From NCBI GenBank assembly GCA_013823245.1, contig PNLU01000026.1:1-33570 (forward strand): a stretch of 33,570 nucleotides of DNA, read 5' to 3'. Below, piece after piece: positions 8,128 through 17,281 of the stretch. Made by a program: the position numbers and the translations under genes. The notes under the pieces are model-generated. The model did not search any database and had not been told where the DNA came from. It saw only the letters and a list, made by a program, of their open reading frames with translations. This DNA comes from Alcanivorax sp. (GTDB taxonomy: Bacteria > Pseudomonadota > Gammaproteobacteria > Pseudomonadales > Alcanivoracaceae). How positions within the stretch are numbered: position 1 is the first letter of the stretch; each line of letters starts with the position of its first letter.

Positions 8128-8685
8128 GTGATCGACGATATCAGGAAAGATGCTGAAACACGCATGAAGAAAAGCCTGGAGGCGCTGGATACCGCGCTCA
8201 AGCGGGTGCGCACCGGGCGCGCTCACCCGAGCCTGCTGGATGTGATCTCTGTGCCTTATTACGGCGCGGACACGCCGCTGTCGCAGCTGGCCAATATTGG
8301 TGTCGAGGAAGGTCGCACGCTGATCGTGTCGCCGTTCGACAAGCAACTGGTGCCGGAAATCGAACGCGCCATCATGAAGTCCGACCTGGGCCTGAACCCG
8401 TCCACTGCGGGCACCGTCATCCGTTTGCCACTGCCGCCGCTGACCGAAGAAACCCGCCGGGATCTGGTCAAGGTCGTGCGCGGTGAAGCAGAGCAGGCGC
8501 GGGTCTCGATCCGTAATATCCGCCGGGACGCCAACAGCGACCTGAAGGAGCTGCTCAAGGAAAAGGAAATCTCCGAGGACGAGGAGCGCAAGGGCGAAGA
8601 GCAGATCCAGCAGTTGACGGATCGTATGGTCGGCGAGGTGGAAAAACGCCTCAAGGCCAAGGAAGACGAACTGATGTCGATCTGA
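8128..8685 (+). CDS. frr: Ribosome recycling factor
   Basis: A 185-residue ribosome recycling factor that, with EF-G, splits post-termination ribosomes. It has the expected two-part layout: a three-helix bundle formed by the N- and C-terminal parts ([39 protein letters not shown]) and a small beta domain in the middle ([32 protein letters not shown]). Length matches the E. coli protein. The start codon is GTG, supported by GAAGGGGA shortly upstream and by homology beginning at [10 protein letters not shown]. Tandem hairpins follow its stop. Confidence 0.97.
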   Translation: MIDDIRKDAETRMKKSLEALDTALKRVRTGRAHPSLLDVISVPYYGADTPLSQLANIGVEEGRTLIVSPFDKQLVPEIERAIMKSDLGLNPSTAGTVIRLPLPPLTEETRRDLVKVVRGEAEQARVSIRNIRRDANSDLKELLKEKEISEDEERKGEEQIQQLTDRMVGEVEKRLKAKEDELMSI

Positions 8686-8692
8686 ACCGGAG

Positions 8693-8748
8693 CGGGCGGT
8701 CAGCCGCCCGGCGCCGACAAGAGCCGGGCTGCCTGTCAGCCCGGTTTT
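8693..8748 (+). terminator. Tandem hairpins and intrinsic terminator after frr
   Basis: A first hairpin, CGGGCGG (8693-8699)/CCGCCCG (8704-8710), has a TCAG loop and no T-tract. A second, CCGGGCTG (8724-8731)/CAGCCCGG (8737-8744), has a 5-nt loop and runs into TTTT (8745-8748). The second has the full form of a rho-independent terminator. It lies only 17 bp before the uppS start, with no good promoter between, so it is probably read through in part. Confidence 0.85.
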
Positions 8749-8765
8749 GTTATACGGGGTAGGTT

Positions 8766-9518
8766 ATGCAGGAACGGGATCGTCAGGCCATGGCAGGCAC
8801 TGCGACATTGCCCCGCCATGTGGCCATCATCATGGATGGCAACAACCGCTGGGCCCGGGCGCGCGATCTGCCGGGCGCGGAGGGCCACCGCGCCGGTGAG
8901 CAAGCGGTGCAGGCCGTGATTCGCGGCTGTGCCGAGCGCGGTATCGAGGCGCTGACGCTGTTCGCGTTCAGTTCCGAGAACTGGAGCCGTCCTGACGAGG
9001 AGGTCCGGCATCTGATGCAGCTGTTCCTGCGGGCGCTGGGCGAGCGTGTGGCGGAGTTGCATGACAACGGTATCCGGCTGCGCTTTATCGGTGAACGGGC
9101 CGCCTTCAGCGAAGACCTGCAACGCGGCATGGCCGAGGCCGAGGCGCTCACTGCCGCCAATCAGGGCATGACGGTCGCCGTGGCGGTCAATTATGGCGGA
9201 CAATGGGATCTCACTCATGCCGCGCGTCGTCTGGCAGAGCGCGTGGCGGCCGGGGAGCTGGCACCGGCGCAGATTGATGAACAGGCCCTGGCGGCGCAGT
9301 TGTGCCTGGCCGATCTGCCGCCCCCGGATCTGCTGATCCGTACCGGCGGCGAACACCGGATCAGCAATTTCCTGCTCTGGCAGGCGGCCTACAGCGAACT
9401 GTATTTCTCACCGGTGCTGTGGCCGGACTTCGATGATCAGGCCCTGGCGATGGCCTTGCAGGACTTCGCCGGGCGCCAGCGTCGCTTCGGCGGCCGTGTG
9501 GAGGATTCCTCATGCTGA
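8766..9518 (+). CDS. uppS: Undecaprenyl diphosphate synthase
   Basis: A 250-residue cis-prenyltransferase that extends farnesyl diphosphate with eight isopentenyl units to give the C55 lipid carrier used for peptidoglycan and O-antigen. Asp24, in [11 protein letters not shown], is the catalytic Mg-binding residue of the family. The motifs [14 protein letters not shown] and [19 protein letters not shown] with [14 protein letters not shown] are all present. The ATG at 8766 has GGGGTAGG just upstream. An ATG at 8790 would also keep all motifs. It overlaps cdsA by 7 bp. The last gene of the window belongs to a family that returns the same carrier across the membrane. Confidence 0.96.
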   Translation: MQERDRQAMAGTATLPRHVAIIMDGNNRWARARDLPGAEGHRAGEQAVQAVIRGCAERGIEALTLFAFSSENWSRPDEEVRHLMQLFLRALGERVAELHDNGIRLRFIGERAAFSEDLQRGMAEAEALTAANQGMTVAVAVNYGGQWDLTHAARRLAERVAAGELAPAQIDEQALAAQLCLADLPPPDLLIRTGGEHRISNFLLWQAAYSELYFSPVLWPDFDDQALAMALQDFAGRQRRFGGRVEDSSC

Positions 9519-10333
9519 AACAGCGCGTCATCACGGCGCTTGTACTGCTGCCGATCGTACTCGGCGCTCTGTTTTTCCTCGGTCGCTCCGGCTTCGCCTG
9601 GGTGGCGGGTGTGTTCTTCCTGATTGCCGGCTGGGAATGGTCGGCCCTGATGGGCCGCCTGGCCACGCCCACGCGCCTGCTCTGGGTGGCCAGTCTCGCC
9701 GTGTTGATGGCGCTGGCCGAGTGGGCGACCCCGTCGTGGCTCTATACGCTGCTGCCCCTGTGGTGGTTGCTGGCGCTGGCGCTGGTGGTGACCTATCCGC
9801 GCACGGCGGGCAAATGGGCGCGCCTGCCGATCATGGCCCTGATGGGCTGGCTGCTGCTGGTGCCTTCCTGGGCGGCGGTGGTGCATATCCAGAGCAGTGG
9901 CGCACTGGGCCTGGCGGGCCCGTGGGCGCTGTTGTTCATTCTGGTCTGGGTCTGGGCCGCCGATACCGGCGCCTATTTTGCCGGGCGCGCCTTCGGGCGC
10001 CGCAAGCTGGCCCCCGCCGTGAGCCCCGGCAAGACCCTGGAGGGTCTGTTTGGCGGTGTAGCGCTGGCGCTGGCAGTGGCGGCCCTGGTGCCGTTTGTCG
10101 TGCCGGTGTCGGGGGCGCTGCCGCTGATGCTGGTGGTCGCCGCCTTGACCGTGCTGGCGTCGGTGCTCGGCGACCTGTTCGAAAGCATGGTCAAGCGCCA
10201 GCGCGGGGTGAAGGACAGCGGCACCATCCTGCCCGGCCATGGCGGCATGCTGGATCGCATCGACAGCGTCACAGCAGCTCTGCCGGTGGCGCTGGCGGGC
10301 CTGAGCTGGTTCGGCCTGCCCGGGGGGCTCTGA
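9512..10333 (+). CDS. cdsA: Phosphatidate cytidylyltransferase (CDP-diglyceride synthase)
   Basis: A 273-residue polytopic inner-membrane enzyme that makes CDP-diacylglycerol from phosphatidic acid and CTP, the branch point for all phospholipids. Most of the chain is hydrophobic, with several transmembrane segments from [12 protein letters not shown]-like residues near the N-terminus onward. The C-terminal family signature is clear: [21 protein letters not shown] followed by [12 protein letters not shown], whose Asp residues bind metal and nucleotide. It overlaps the end of uppS by 7 bp and is followed by dxr after 2 bp, so translation is probably coupled across all three. Confidence 0.95.
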   Translation: MLKQRVITALVLLPIVLGALFFLGRSGFAWVAGVFFLIAGWEWSALMGRLATPTRLLWVASLAVLMALAEWATPSWLYTLLPLWWLLALALVVTYPRTAGKWARLPIMALMGWLLLVPSWAAVVHIQSSGALGLAGPWALLFILVWVWAADTGAYFAGRAFGRRKLAPAVSPGKTLEGLFGGVALALAVAALVPFVVPVSGALPLMLVVAALTVLASVLGDLFESMVKRQRGVKDSGTILPGHGGMLDRIDSVTAALPVALAGLSWFGLPGGL

Positions 10334-10335
10334 CG

Positions 10336-11523
10336 ATGACAGGGGTGCAGCAGGTTACCGTGCTCGGGTCCACCGGCAGTATCGGCACCCAGACGCTGGA
10401 AGTGCTGGCGCTGCACCCGGAACGCTATCGTGTCTTCGCCCTGACCGCAGGCAGCCAGTGGTCGCTGCTGGCGCAGCAGTGCCTTCGCTGGCAGCCGCGC
10501 TACGCGGTGCTGGCGGATGAGCAGGCCGCCGAGGCCCTGCGCGACCATCTGCGGGCAGCCGGATCGGAGACCGAAGTGCTGGCGGGGCCGCAGGCCCAGT
10601 GTCAGGTGGCGGCGGCTGACGAGGTGGACACAGTGGTCGCCGCGATTGTCGGCGCCGCAGGCGTCAGGCCGACACTGGCTGCGGTGGATGCGGGCAAGCG
10701 GGTGTTGCTGGCCAACAAGGAAGCGCTGGTGGTAACCGGCTCGCTGTTCATGGATGCGGTCAAGGCCAGCGGTGCCGAGCTGATTCCGGTGGATTCCGAG
10801 CACAGCGCCATCTTCCAGTGCCTGCCGATCGGCGAGCAGCGCCTGCAGGGCGTCAGCCGATTGCTGTTGACCGCCTCCGGCGGGCCATTTCGTACCCTGG
10901 ATGCCGCCGCGCTGATGCAGGTCACACCGGAGCAGGCGGTGCGGCACCCCAACTGGTGCATGGGGCCGAAGATTTCGGTGGATTCCGCCACGCTGATGAA
11001 CAAGGGGCTGGAACTGATCGAAGCCTGCTGGCTGTTCGATGTCTCGCCCGCTCAGGTGGAGGTGGTGGTGCATCCACAGAGCGTGCTGCACTCCATGGTG
11101 GAATATGACGACGGTTCGGTGCTGGCGCAGCTGGGCACCCCGGACATGCGCACGCCGATTGCCTGTGCCCTGGCCTGGCCGCAGCGGATCCATTCCGGCG
11201 CCGAGCGGCTGGACTTTACCCGTCTGGCCGGTCTGCACTTCGAGGCACCGGACGAGGTGCGTTTTCCCTGCCTGCGGCTGGCCCGTGAAGCCATGCAGGC
11301 CGGTGGGGTGGCGACGGCGGTGCTCAATGCCGCCAATGAAGAAGCCGTGGCGGCCTTTCTGGACCGGCGGCTGGATTTCACCGGTATTCCGGCAGTGGTC
11401 GAGGCAGTGCTGGAACAAACTGCCGTGCCGCGCTGTCCGGATGTGGAGGCCGTGATGGCCGTGGATGCGCTGGCCCGGGACAAGGCCCGCACACTGATAC
11501 TCGAGAGGGCCAGGGCATGTTGA
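10336..11523 (+). CDS. dxr: 1-deoxy-D-xylulose 5-phosphate reductoisomerase (IspC)
   Basis: A 395-residue enzyme of the MEP isoprenoid pathway that converts DXP to 2-C-methyl-D-erythritol 4-phosphate using NADPH. The Rossmann motif [14 protein letters not shown] is at the N-terminus. [10 protein letters not shown], the metal-site block [13 protein letters not shown] and the substrate-binding [21 protein letters not shown] follow. Length matches E. coli (398). The frame is open far upstream through cdsA, but homology begins at the ATG at 10336, 2 bp after the cdsA stop and close to a GGGGGG run. It overlaps rseP by 7 bp. IspD and IspF of the same pathway lie later in the window. Confidence 0.97.
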   Translation: MTGVQQVTVLGSTGSIGTQTLEVLALHPERYRVFALTAGSQWSLLAQQCLRWQPRYAVLADEQAAEALRDHLRAAGSETEVLAGPQAQCQVAAADEVDTVVAAIVGAAGVRPTLAAVDAGKRVLLANKEALVVTGSLFMDAVKASGAELIPVDSEHSAIFQCLPIGEQRLQGVSRLLLTASGGPFRTLDAAALMQVTPEQAVRHPNWCMGPKISVDSATLMNKGLELIEACWLFDVSPAQVEVVVHPQSVLHSMVEYDDGSVLAQLGTPDMRTPIACALAWPQRIHSGAERLDFTRLAGLHFEAPDEVRFPCLRLAREAMQAGGVATAVLNAANEEAVAAFLDRRLDFTGIPAVVEAVLEQTAVPRCPDVEAVMAVDALARDKARTLILERARAC

Positions 11524-12839
11524 GCACCCTGTTGGCATTTGCGGTCACCATCCTGATCATCGTGGCGATCCACGAGTACGGGCACTATCTGGCCATGCGC
11601 GCCTTTGGTGTGCGCGTGCTGACTTTTTCCATTGGTTTCGGGCCACGCCTGCTGGCCTGGCGCAGCAAGCGCACCGGTACCGATTTCGTCATCAGCGCGA
11701 TTCCGCTTGGGGGCTACGTCAAGCCGCTGGACCGGCGTGATTGCGACATCGCGCCGGGCGAGGAAAGCGAGGAATTTTCCGGCAAGCCGCCGTGGCAGCG
11801 CATCGTCACCTACGCCGCCGGGCCTGCGGCCAACCTGATTCTGGCGGTGTTCCTCTACTGGATCATCCTGATGGGCGGACAGACTGGCATGGCGCCGGTG
11901 GTGGGTGAGGTCGTGCCCGAATCCGCCGCTGCCACTGCGGGCCTGCGCACCGATGACGAGTTGCTGCGGGTCGGCAGCCGCGAGATCCAGACCTGGGAAC
12001 AGTTCGGCATGGCCATGCTGCGTCATGTCGGCGAGCGAGGCACCGTGGAGATCGGCGTCCGTGGCGAGGATGGTGTGGAACGCGCCGTGGCCCTGCCTGT
12101 CGCGGACTGGTCCCGCGATCCGGAGCGGCCGCTGCTGGAGGCGCTGGGCATCACGCCACGCTCCCTGCAGGCCCGGGTGGGCGATGTGCTGCCGGGAGGC
12201 GCCGCAGAGCGCGCCGGGCTGCAGCCCGGAGACCGGGTGCTCAGCGTCAACGGCGAGCCGGTGGCCGATTGGGGCGACTGGGTCGCGCAGGTCAGCGGTG
12301 CGCCGCAGCAGACGCTGGAACTTGAAGTGCGTCGCGGCACTCGAACCCTGGGCCTGACCCTGGTACCGGACGCCGTGGAGGCAGATGGCCAGACGCTGGG
12401 CCGTGCGGGTGTCATGCTGGGCGGGCTGCGCGAGATTCGTTATGGGCCGGTGGAAGCGATTCCGGCCGCCGTCTCGCGTCTTGGCCAGCAGACCAGTATG
12501 ATCCTCGGCGCGATAGGCAAGATGATAACCGGTGACTTGTCGGTGAAGACCCTCGGGGGGCCGATCACCATCGCGCAGGCGGCGGGGGAGACCGCAGCCA
12601 TCGGGATTCTGACATTCCTGATGTTCCTGGCGTTCTTCAGTGTCAGTCTGGGGATCATCAACCTGTTGCCGATTCCGATGCTGGACGGCGGCTGGATAGT
12701 GTTCTCGCTGGTTGAAATGATTCGCGGCAAGGCCCTGTCGGAGCGCTTTCTGGCGACGGCACAGGGACTGGGCATGATGGTCGTGTTCGGCCTCATGAGC
12801 CTCGCCATCTACAACGACCTGATGCGGCAGTTTGCATGA
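11517..12839 (+). CDS. rseP: Site-2 zinc metalloprotease RseP
   Basis: A 440-residue inner-membrane intramembrane protease that makes the second cut in the anti-sigma factor RseA, releasing sigma-E when outer-membrane assembly fails. It also clears remnant signal peptides. The zinc site HEYGH (His19, Glu20, His23) lies in the first membrane helix. Two PDZ domains follow, near 110-200 and 205-280 (the second begins around [19 protein letters not shown]). The third zinc ligand is Asp390 in PIPMLDGG. E. coli has HEFGH, and Tyr in the middle is a conservative change. It overlaps dxr by 7 bp and bamA by 4 bp (ATGA). A sigma-E-like promoter candidate lies inside the gene at 12317-12345. Confidence 0.96.
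   Translation: MLSTLLAFAVTILIIVAIHEYGHYLAMRAFGVRVLTFSIGFGPRLLAWRSKRTGTDFVISAIPLGGYVKPLDRRDCDIAPGEESEEFSGKPPWQRIVTYAAGPAANLILAVFLYWIILMGGQTGMAPVVGEVVPESAAATAGLRTDDELLRVGSREIQTWEQFGMAMLRHVGERGTVEIGVRGEDGVERAVALPVADWSRDPERPLLEALGITPRSLQARVGDVLPGGAAERAGLQPGDRVLSVNGEPVADWGDWVAQVSGAPQQTLELEVRRGTRTLGLTLVPDAVEADGQTLGRAGVMLGGLREIRYGPVEAIPAAVSRLGQQTSMILGAIGKMITGDLSVKTLGGPITIAQAAGETAAIGILTFLMFLAFFSVSLGIINLLPIPMLDGGWIVFSLVEMIRGKALSERFLATAQGLGMMVVFGLMSLAIYNDLMRQFA
12317..12345 (+). promoter_or_regulatory. Candidate sigma-E promoter inside rseP, driving bamA-skp-lpxD
   Basis: GGAACTT (12317-12323) is a perfect match to the enterobacterial sigma-E -35 consensus. TCGAA (12341-12345) matches four of five bases of the -10 TCTAA after a 17-bp spacer. 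The -35 uses CTT for leucine, a codon rarely used in this CTG-rich gene. It lies about 490 bp upstream of bamA. In E. coli, bamA and skp are sigma-E targets with promoters in the upstream genes. Chance occurrence cannot be excluded. Confidence 0.4.
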
Positions 12840-15184
12840 GATTTGTGTTAGTACTTCTGGCCTGCGCCTGGTTGGCAGGGACAGCATTTTTTCAGGCCGC
12901 GGCGGCCAGTGAACGCTTCCGTGTGAGCGATATCCGCATCGAGGGGCTGCAGCGCCTGCCGGTGGATCGTGTGTTTTCGGCGCTACCGATCCAGTCCGGG
13001 GACATGGTCGGGACGTCGGAAGTGGCCGAGGCGGTGCGTCGTCTGTATGCGTCCGGTGACTTCGAGGACGTGCAGATTGGCCGCGATGGCGATCAGCTGG
13101 TTATCCTGGTGTCCGAACGGCCCTCGGTGGCACGACTGGAAATCAAGGGCAATCGATCAATCGATGAAAGCGCCTTGCGCCAGGGGCTGCGCGACGCCGG
13201 TCTGGCCGAAGGAGAAGTCTTTCGCCGCGCCACGCTGGAAATGATTTCCGGTGAGTTGCAGCGCCAGTATGTGGCCCAGGGCCGTTACGATGCCCAGATC
13301 GAAACCGAGGCCGTGCCGCTGCCGCGTAACCGGGTAGCCCTGAATATCAATATCTACGAAGGCAGTCCCGCCCGTATCCGCGATATCAATATCGTCGGCA
13401 ACGAGGTGTTCAGCGACCGCGAACTGCGCAGTATTTTCGAGCTGCGCCCGCGCCGTCCCTGGTGGCCGTTTGGCAGCCGTCATCGTTACTCCCGTGAACG
13501 CCTGTCCGGAGATCTGGAGCGATTGCGCTCCTATTATCTGGATCGCGGTTACATCAACTTTTCCATGGAATCCACCCAGGTCGGTGTGACCCCGGATCGC
13601 AGTGAGGTGTATATCACCATCAATGTGGATGAGGGCAAGCGCTACCGTGTCGGCAATGTCGAACTGGCGGGTGATATCCCCATTGATGAAGACCAGCTGA
13701 CGCCATTGCTGGTGATTCAGGAAGGGCAGGTGTTTTCCCAGCAACTGGCGACCTACACCGCCGATCTGCTGACCCGGCGTCTGGGCAACGAGGGTTATTC
13801 TTTCGCCCAGGTCAATGATTTCCCCGAGGTCAACGAAGACGACGAAACGGTCAATATCACCTTCTATGTTGATCCGGGCCGCAAGGTGTATGTGCGCCGC
13901 GTGAACTTCAGCGGCAACGTCAAGACCCAGGATGAAGTGCTGCGGCGGGAGCTGCGCCAGTTTGAAGGCGCACCGGCAAACACCGCACTGGTCGATCTGT
14001 CGCGCCAGCGGTTGCAGCGACTCGGTTATTTCGGCCTGGTGGAGGCCGATACGCCGCGTGTGGTCGGCGCCGAGGATCTGGTGGATGTGGACTTCACGGT
14101 GGAAGAGCAACCGTCGGGCTCCATTGGCGCCAACATCGGCTATTCCGAGGCCAGCGGGGCTATCTTCGGCGCCAGCGTCAGCCAGAACAACTTCATGGGC
14201 ACCGGTAACCGGGTGTCGTTCGCCATCAGCCGCAGCGATATTCGCGAAAGTTACAGCTTCTCGCATTTCAATCCCTACTACACGCTGGATGGCGTCAGTC
14301 GCGGTTTCAATCTCTACTACTCGAAAATTGATTTCGGCCGCGCTGTGGTGGCCTCCTACGCGGCGGATCGCCTCGGTGGCGCAGTGAACTTCGGTTACCC
14401 GATTTCCGAGACGTCGCGGCTTGATTTCGGTGTCGGGGTCGACAATATCGATATCACCGTGGGTGATTTCGTGGCGATCGACATCCTGCGTTTCCTGGAA
14501 GCCAAGGGCTACGAGTTCAACTTCCTGAAGGCCAATGCGTCCTGGCAGAAGAGCACTCTGAACCGTGGCATCCTGCCGGATCGCGGCTGGTCCCAGCGCG
14601 CGGGGATCGAGGCGTCGGTACCGGGCAGTGACTACCTGTTCTACAAGCTCACCTGGTCTGGTCAGCGCTACTTCCCGATGGCCCGTAACTGGACGCTGCG
14701 CGCACGCAGTGATATCGGGTATGGTGACGGGTACGGCGATGAGCGGGTGCTGCCGTTCTTCGAGAACTTCTATGCCGGCGGTATCGGCTCGGTGCGCGGC
14801 TATCGCTCGCGCAGTCTCGGCGTCCGTTCCCCGGCGGCTATTTTCGAGTTCCAGAACCCGCCGGTGGAAGATCCTGATCCGGATCCCCTGGGCGGTAACT
14901 TCCTGGTGGAGGGCAGTCTGGAGTTGATCTTCCCGACCCCGTTCGCGCCGGACAGCCGCAATGTACGTACCTTCCTGTTCGTGGACGGCGGGCAGGTGTT
15001 CGAAACCGAGGTGGAAAACGCACGGTTTGATTTTGATGCCGATGAAATCCGTTACGCGGCGGGTGTCGGCCTTACCTGGCTGACGGCAATCGGGCCGCTC
15101 AGCTTCAACTTTGCCCGGCCGCTGAACAAACAGAGCGGTGATGACACCGAGTTCTTCCAGTTCTCGCTCGGGCAGGTATTCTGA
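12836..15184 (+). CDS. bamA: Outer membrane protein assembly factor BamA
   Basis: A 782-residue Omp85 protein, the core of the BAM complex that folds beta-barrels into the outer membrane. A signal peptide covers about residues 1-24 ([19 protein letters not shown], then an Ala-rich cleavage region before SERFRV). Five periplasmic POTRA domains follow, starting at FRVSDIRIEGLQRLP and including RIRDINIVGNEVFSDRELR and VYVRRVNFSGNVKTQDEVL. The C-terminal half is the barrel, with the conserved VRGYR loop at 653-657 (VRGF in E. coli) and a last strand ending FFQFSLGQVF with terminal Phe, the usual BAM recognition end. It overlaps rseP by 4 bp. skp follows after 25 bp. Confidence 0.97.
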   Translation: MRFVLVLLACAWLAGTAFFQAAAASERFRVSDIRIEGLQRLPVDRVFSALPIQSGDMVGTSEVAEAVRRLYASGDFEDVQIGRDGDQLVILVSERPSVARLEIKGNRSIDESALRQGLRDAGLAEGEVFRRATLEMISGELQRQYVAQGRYDAQIETEAVPLPRNRVALNINIYEGSPARIRDINIVGNEVFSDRELRSIFELRPRRPWWPFGSRHRYSRERLSGDLERLRSYYLDRGYINFSMESTQVGVTPDRSEVYITINVDEGKRYRVGNVELAGDIPIDEDQLTPLLVIQEGQVFSQQLATYTADLLTRRLGNEGYSFAQVNDFPEVNEDDETVNITFYVDPGRKVYVRRVNFSGNVKTQDEVLRRELRQFEGAPANTALVDLSRQRLQRLGYFGLVEADTPRVVGAEDLVDVDFTVEEQPSGSIGANIGYSEASGAIFGASVSQNNFMGTGNRVSFAISRSDIRESYSFSHFNPYYTLDGVSRGFNLYYSKIDFGRAVVASYAADRLGGAVNFGYPISETSRLDFGVGVDNIDITVGDFVAIDILRFLEAKGYEFNFLKANASWQKSTLNRGILPDRGWSQRAGIEASVPGSDYLFYKLTWSGQRYFPMARNWTLRARSDIGYGDGYGDERVLPFFENFYAGGIGSVRGYRSRSLGVRSPAAIFEFQNPPVEDPDPDPLGGNFLVEGSLELIFPTPFAPDSRNVRTFLFVDGGQVFETEVENARFDFDADEIRYAAGVGLTWLTAIGPLSFNFARPLNKQSGDDTEFFQFSLGQVF

Positions 15185-15209
15185 AGCAGGCCATATTCAG
15201 GAGACGATG

Positions 15210-15710
15210 ATGAAAACAATGAAGGCGCTTATTATTCTGGCACTGATGTTGCCGCTGGCGGGGTGGGCTCAGGACAAGATTGCAGTGATCGATCCGATGC
15301 AGGCCCTGATCGAGACTGACGAAGTGAAGTCGCGTAATGCGCGTCTGGAATCGTCACTGGAAAACGAGAGCCGTCGCCTGCGTACTCTGCGTGAGGAGAT
15401 CGGCAAGATCGAGGAACGTCTGCAGCGTGATGGCATGACCATGTCGCGCCAGGAACGTGACAACCTCACCGACCAGCGCGAAGCCAAGGGGCTGGAATTC
15501 CAGACCTTGCAGCAGAGCCTCCAGCGCCGCGTCAACAATGACCGCCAGGAGCTGCTGGAAAGCATGGAGCCCAAGTTGCTGCAGGCGATTGAAGCGGTGG
15601 CCAAGGACAAGGGGCTGGACATGGTGATCAGTGCGCAGGCCATGGTGTATGTGAAGCCGGAACTGGATATCACCCGTGAGGTGACCCAGCGCCTGAACCG
15701 GATGAAGTGA
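15210..15710 (+). CDS. skp: Periplasmic chaperone Skp (OmpH family)
   Basis: A 166-residue periplasmic chaperone that holds unfolded outer-membrane proteins on the way to BamA. A signal peptide covers about residues 1-20 (MKTMKALIILALMLPLAGWA, cleaved before QDKIAVID). The rest is charged and strongly helical, as expected for the coiled-coil tentacles of the trimer, ending in the conserved MVISAQAMVYVKPELDITREV. Two adjacent ATGs (15207 and 15210) are possible. The second is chosen because GGAG (15200-15203) then lies 6 nt away rather than 3. The bamA-skp-lpxD order is the classic one. lpxD begins 4 bp after the stop. Confidence 0.93.
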   Translation: MKTMKALIILALMLPLAGWAQDKIAVIDPMQALIETDEVKSRNARLESSLENESRRLRTLREEIGKIEERLQRDGMTMSRQERDNLTDQREAKGLEFQTLQQSLQRRVNNDRQELLESMEPKLLQAIEAVAKDKGLDMVISAQAMVYVKPELDITREVTQRLNRMK

Positions 15711-15714
15711 CACC

Positions 15715-16725
15715 GTGATTACCCTTGCACAGCTTGCCGAGGAGCTGGGCGCGACGCTTTACGGAGACGGGGCCACGCCGGTGCGTGGCCTCGGTACGTT
15801 GAAGTCAGCGGGTCCGGATCAACTCGCGTTTCTGGCCAATCCCCGATATCGCGCCCAACTGGGCGCCACCCGTGCCGCTGCGGTGCTGTGCACCGAGGCC
15901 GTCCGCGAGGATTGCCCGGTGGCGGCGCTGGTGGTGAAAGACCCGTACTTCGCGTTCGCCCGGGTCAGCCATCATTTTGATCCGACGCCGGTCATGGCGC
16001 CCGGTGTACATCCGTCCGCCGTAATCTCGCCCGACGCCCGGCTGGAAGACAATATAGCCGTGGGGCCGAATGTGGTGGTGGAAGCGGGCGCTGTGGTGCG
16101 TGCAGGCGCGACCCTGATGGCCAACGTGGTGGTGGGGGCGGGCAGTGACATCGGTGAGCAGGCTCGACTTTACCCTAATGTTACAATCTACCATGGCGTG
16201 ACAGTGGGTCCGCGCACTATCATACACGCGGGATCGGTGATTGGTGCTGACGGCTTCGGTTATGCGTTTGCGGAAGGACGCTGGCACAGCGTCGCCCAGG
16301 TGGGTGGCGTGCGTATCGGGGCTGATGTCGAGATCGGTGCCAATGTGACCATTGATCGCGGTGCTATTGAGCACACCACCATCGGTGACGGCGTCATTCT
16401 GGATGATCAGGTGCACCTCGGCCACAACGTGGTGGTGGGTGAGCACACCGCGCTGGCTGGCAAGGTGGGTGTATCCGGCAGCACGCGTATCGGTCGTTAC
16501 TGCATGATTGGCGGGGCCGCAGGCCTGGCCGGGCATCTCGATATCTGCGATCAGGTGGTGATTCTGGGCATGACCCTGGTGTCCCGATCAATTACCGAAC
16601 CCGGTACTTATGGTTCCAGCCTGGCAGTCGATCGCCAGGATCGCTGGCGCAAGAATGCAGCCAGATTCCGGCAGCTTGATGACCTGTTCCGGCGCGTAAA
16701 ACGCCTGGAGAAGGGCGACAACTGA
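15715..16725 (+). CDS. lpxD: UDP-3-O-(3-hydroxyacyl)glucosamine N-acyltransferase LpxD
   Basis: A 336-residue acyl-ACP-dependent transferase that adds the second acyl chain in lipid A synthesis. The N-terminal uridine-binding domain (about 1-100) includes LAFLANPRYRAQL. The middle is a left-handed beta helix of hexapeptide repeats (about 100-290), and the end is a helical tail (FRQLDDLFRRVKRLEK). His237, in the block VHLGHNVVVG, matches the catalytic His239 of E. coli. The start codon is GTG with only a weak ribosome site (GAAGTGA overlapping the skp stop), so it probably depends on translational coupling with skp. A strong terminator follows at 16741. Confidence 0.96.
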   Translation: MITLAQLAEELGATLYGDGATPVRGLGTLKSAGPDQLAFLANPRYRAQLGATRAAAVLCTEAVREDCPVAALVVKDPYFAFARVSHHFDPTPVMAPGVHPSAVISPDARLEDNIAVGPNVVVEAGAVVRAGATLMANVVVGAGSDIGEQARLYPNVTIYHGVTVGPRTIIHAGSVIGADGFGYAFAEGRWHSVAQVGGVRIGADVEIGANVTIDRGAIEHTTIGDGVILDDQVHLGHNVVVGEHTALAGKVGVSGSTRIGRYCMIGGAAGLAGHLDICDQVVILGMTLVSRSITEPGTYGSSLAVDRQDRWRKNAARFRQLDDLFRRVKRLEKGDN

Positions 16726-16740
16726 TCCGGTGTTTTCACG

Positions 16741-16765
16741 AAGCGGCGCACCGGCGCCGCTTTTT
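16741..16765 (+). terminator. Intrinsic terminator between lpxD and fabZ
   Basis: AAGCGGCGC (16741-16749) pairs perfectly with GCGCCGCTT (16754-16762) around the 4-nt loop ACCG and runs into TTTTT (16761-16765). The hairpin starts 15 bp after the lpxD stop. I found no good sigma-70 promoter between here and fabZ. Confidence 0.92.
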
Positions 16766-16831
16766 CCGTTTGCCCATGACGACGGTTCCGCAGTGGTCCG
16801 GTCTACTGCCGATGCCACCGGATAGATGCTT

Positions 16832-17272
16832 ATGATGACGATCAATGAAATCAAGGAATACCTCCCGCAACGTTACCCGTTCCTGCTGGTGGACCGGGTG
16901 CTGGAGCTGGTGCCGGGAGAGCGGGTGGTGGCGATCAAGAATGTGACGGCCAATGAGCCGCACTTCAACGGTCATTTTCCGCATGAGCCGGTGATGCCGG
17001 GCGTGCTGATCATTGAAGCCATGACCCAGGCGGCAGGGGTGCTGGGCTTCATCACCGCCGGCAAGCGCCCGGCGGATGGCTACAATTATCTGCTGGTCGG
17101 CACCGACAAGGCGCGCTTCAAGCGCCCGGTGGTACCAGGCGATCAACTCGAACTGCGTGCTACCCTGTTGGCGGTACGCCGTAATATTCTCAAGTTTGGC
17201 TGCGAGGCGTGGGTGGACGGCAATCTGGTCGCCAGCGCCGAAACCCTGGTGGCGGAACAGAAAATCGGATAA
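16832..17272 (+). CDS. fabZ: 3-hydroxyacyl-ACP dehydratase FabZ
   Basis: A 146-residue hot-dog-fold enzyme that dehydrates 3-hydroxyacyl-ACP in fatty acid elongation. It competes with LpxA and LpxD for 3-hydroxyacyl-ACP, so its place beside them is functionally meaningful. The catalytic pair is His48 in [14 protein letters not shown] and Glu62 in [11 protein letters not shown]. The N-terminal block [13 protein letters not shown] is standard. Three in-frame ATGs (16826, 16832, 16835) are close together and none has a strong ribosome site. 16832 is a compromise between spacing from GGA at 16820 and family length. lpxA starts 9 bp after the stop. Confidence 0.95.
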   Translation: MMTINEIKEYLPQRYPFLLVDRVLELVPGERVVAIKNVTANEPHFNGHFPHEPVMPGVLIIEAMTQAAGVLGFITAGKRPADGYNYLLVGTDKARFKRPVVPGDQLELRATLLAVRRNILKFGCEAWVDGNLVASAETLVAEQKIG

Positions 17273-17281
17273 CGCATAACA

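Noticed and set aside
8748-8756. TG-n-TATACG as an extended -10 promoter for uppS
   Set aside because: Transcription would start about 3 nt before the ATG, inside the ribosome site, and no -35 is present because that region is the terminator stem. Kept only as a question in the findings.
14889-14918. A second sigma-E-like string (GTAACTT-N15-TCTGG) inside bamA
   Set aside because: Both boxes are imperfect and the spacing is short. It is much weaker than the site in rseP.
16766-16831. A sigma-70 promoter for fabZ
   Set aside because: TTGCCC at 16770 has no -10 at 16-18 bp, and TCTACT at 16802 has no -35. Nothing is good enough to list.
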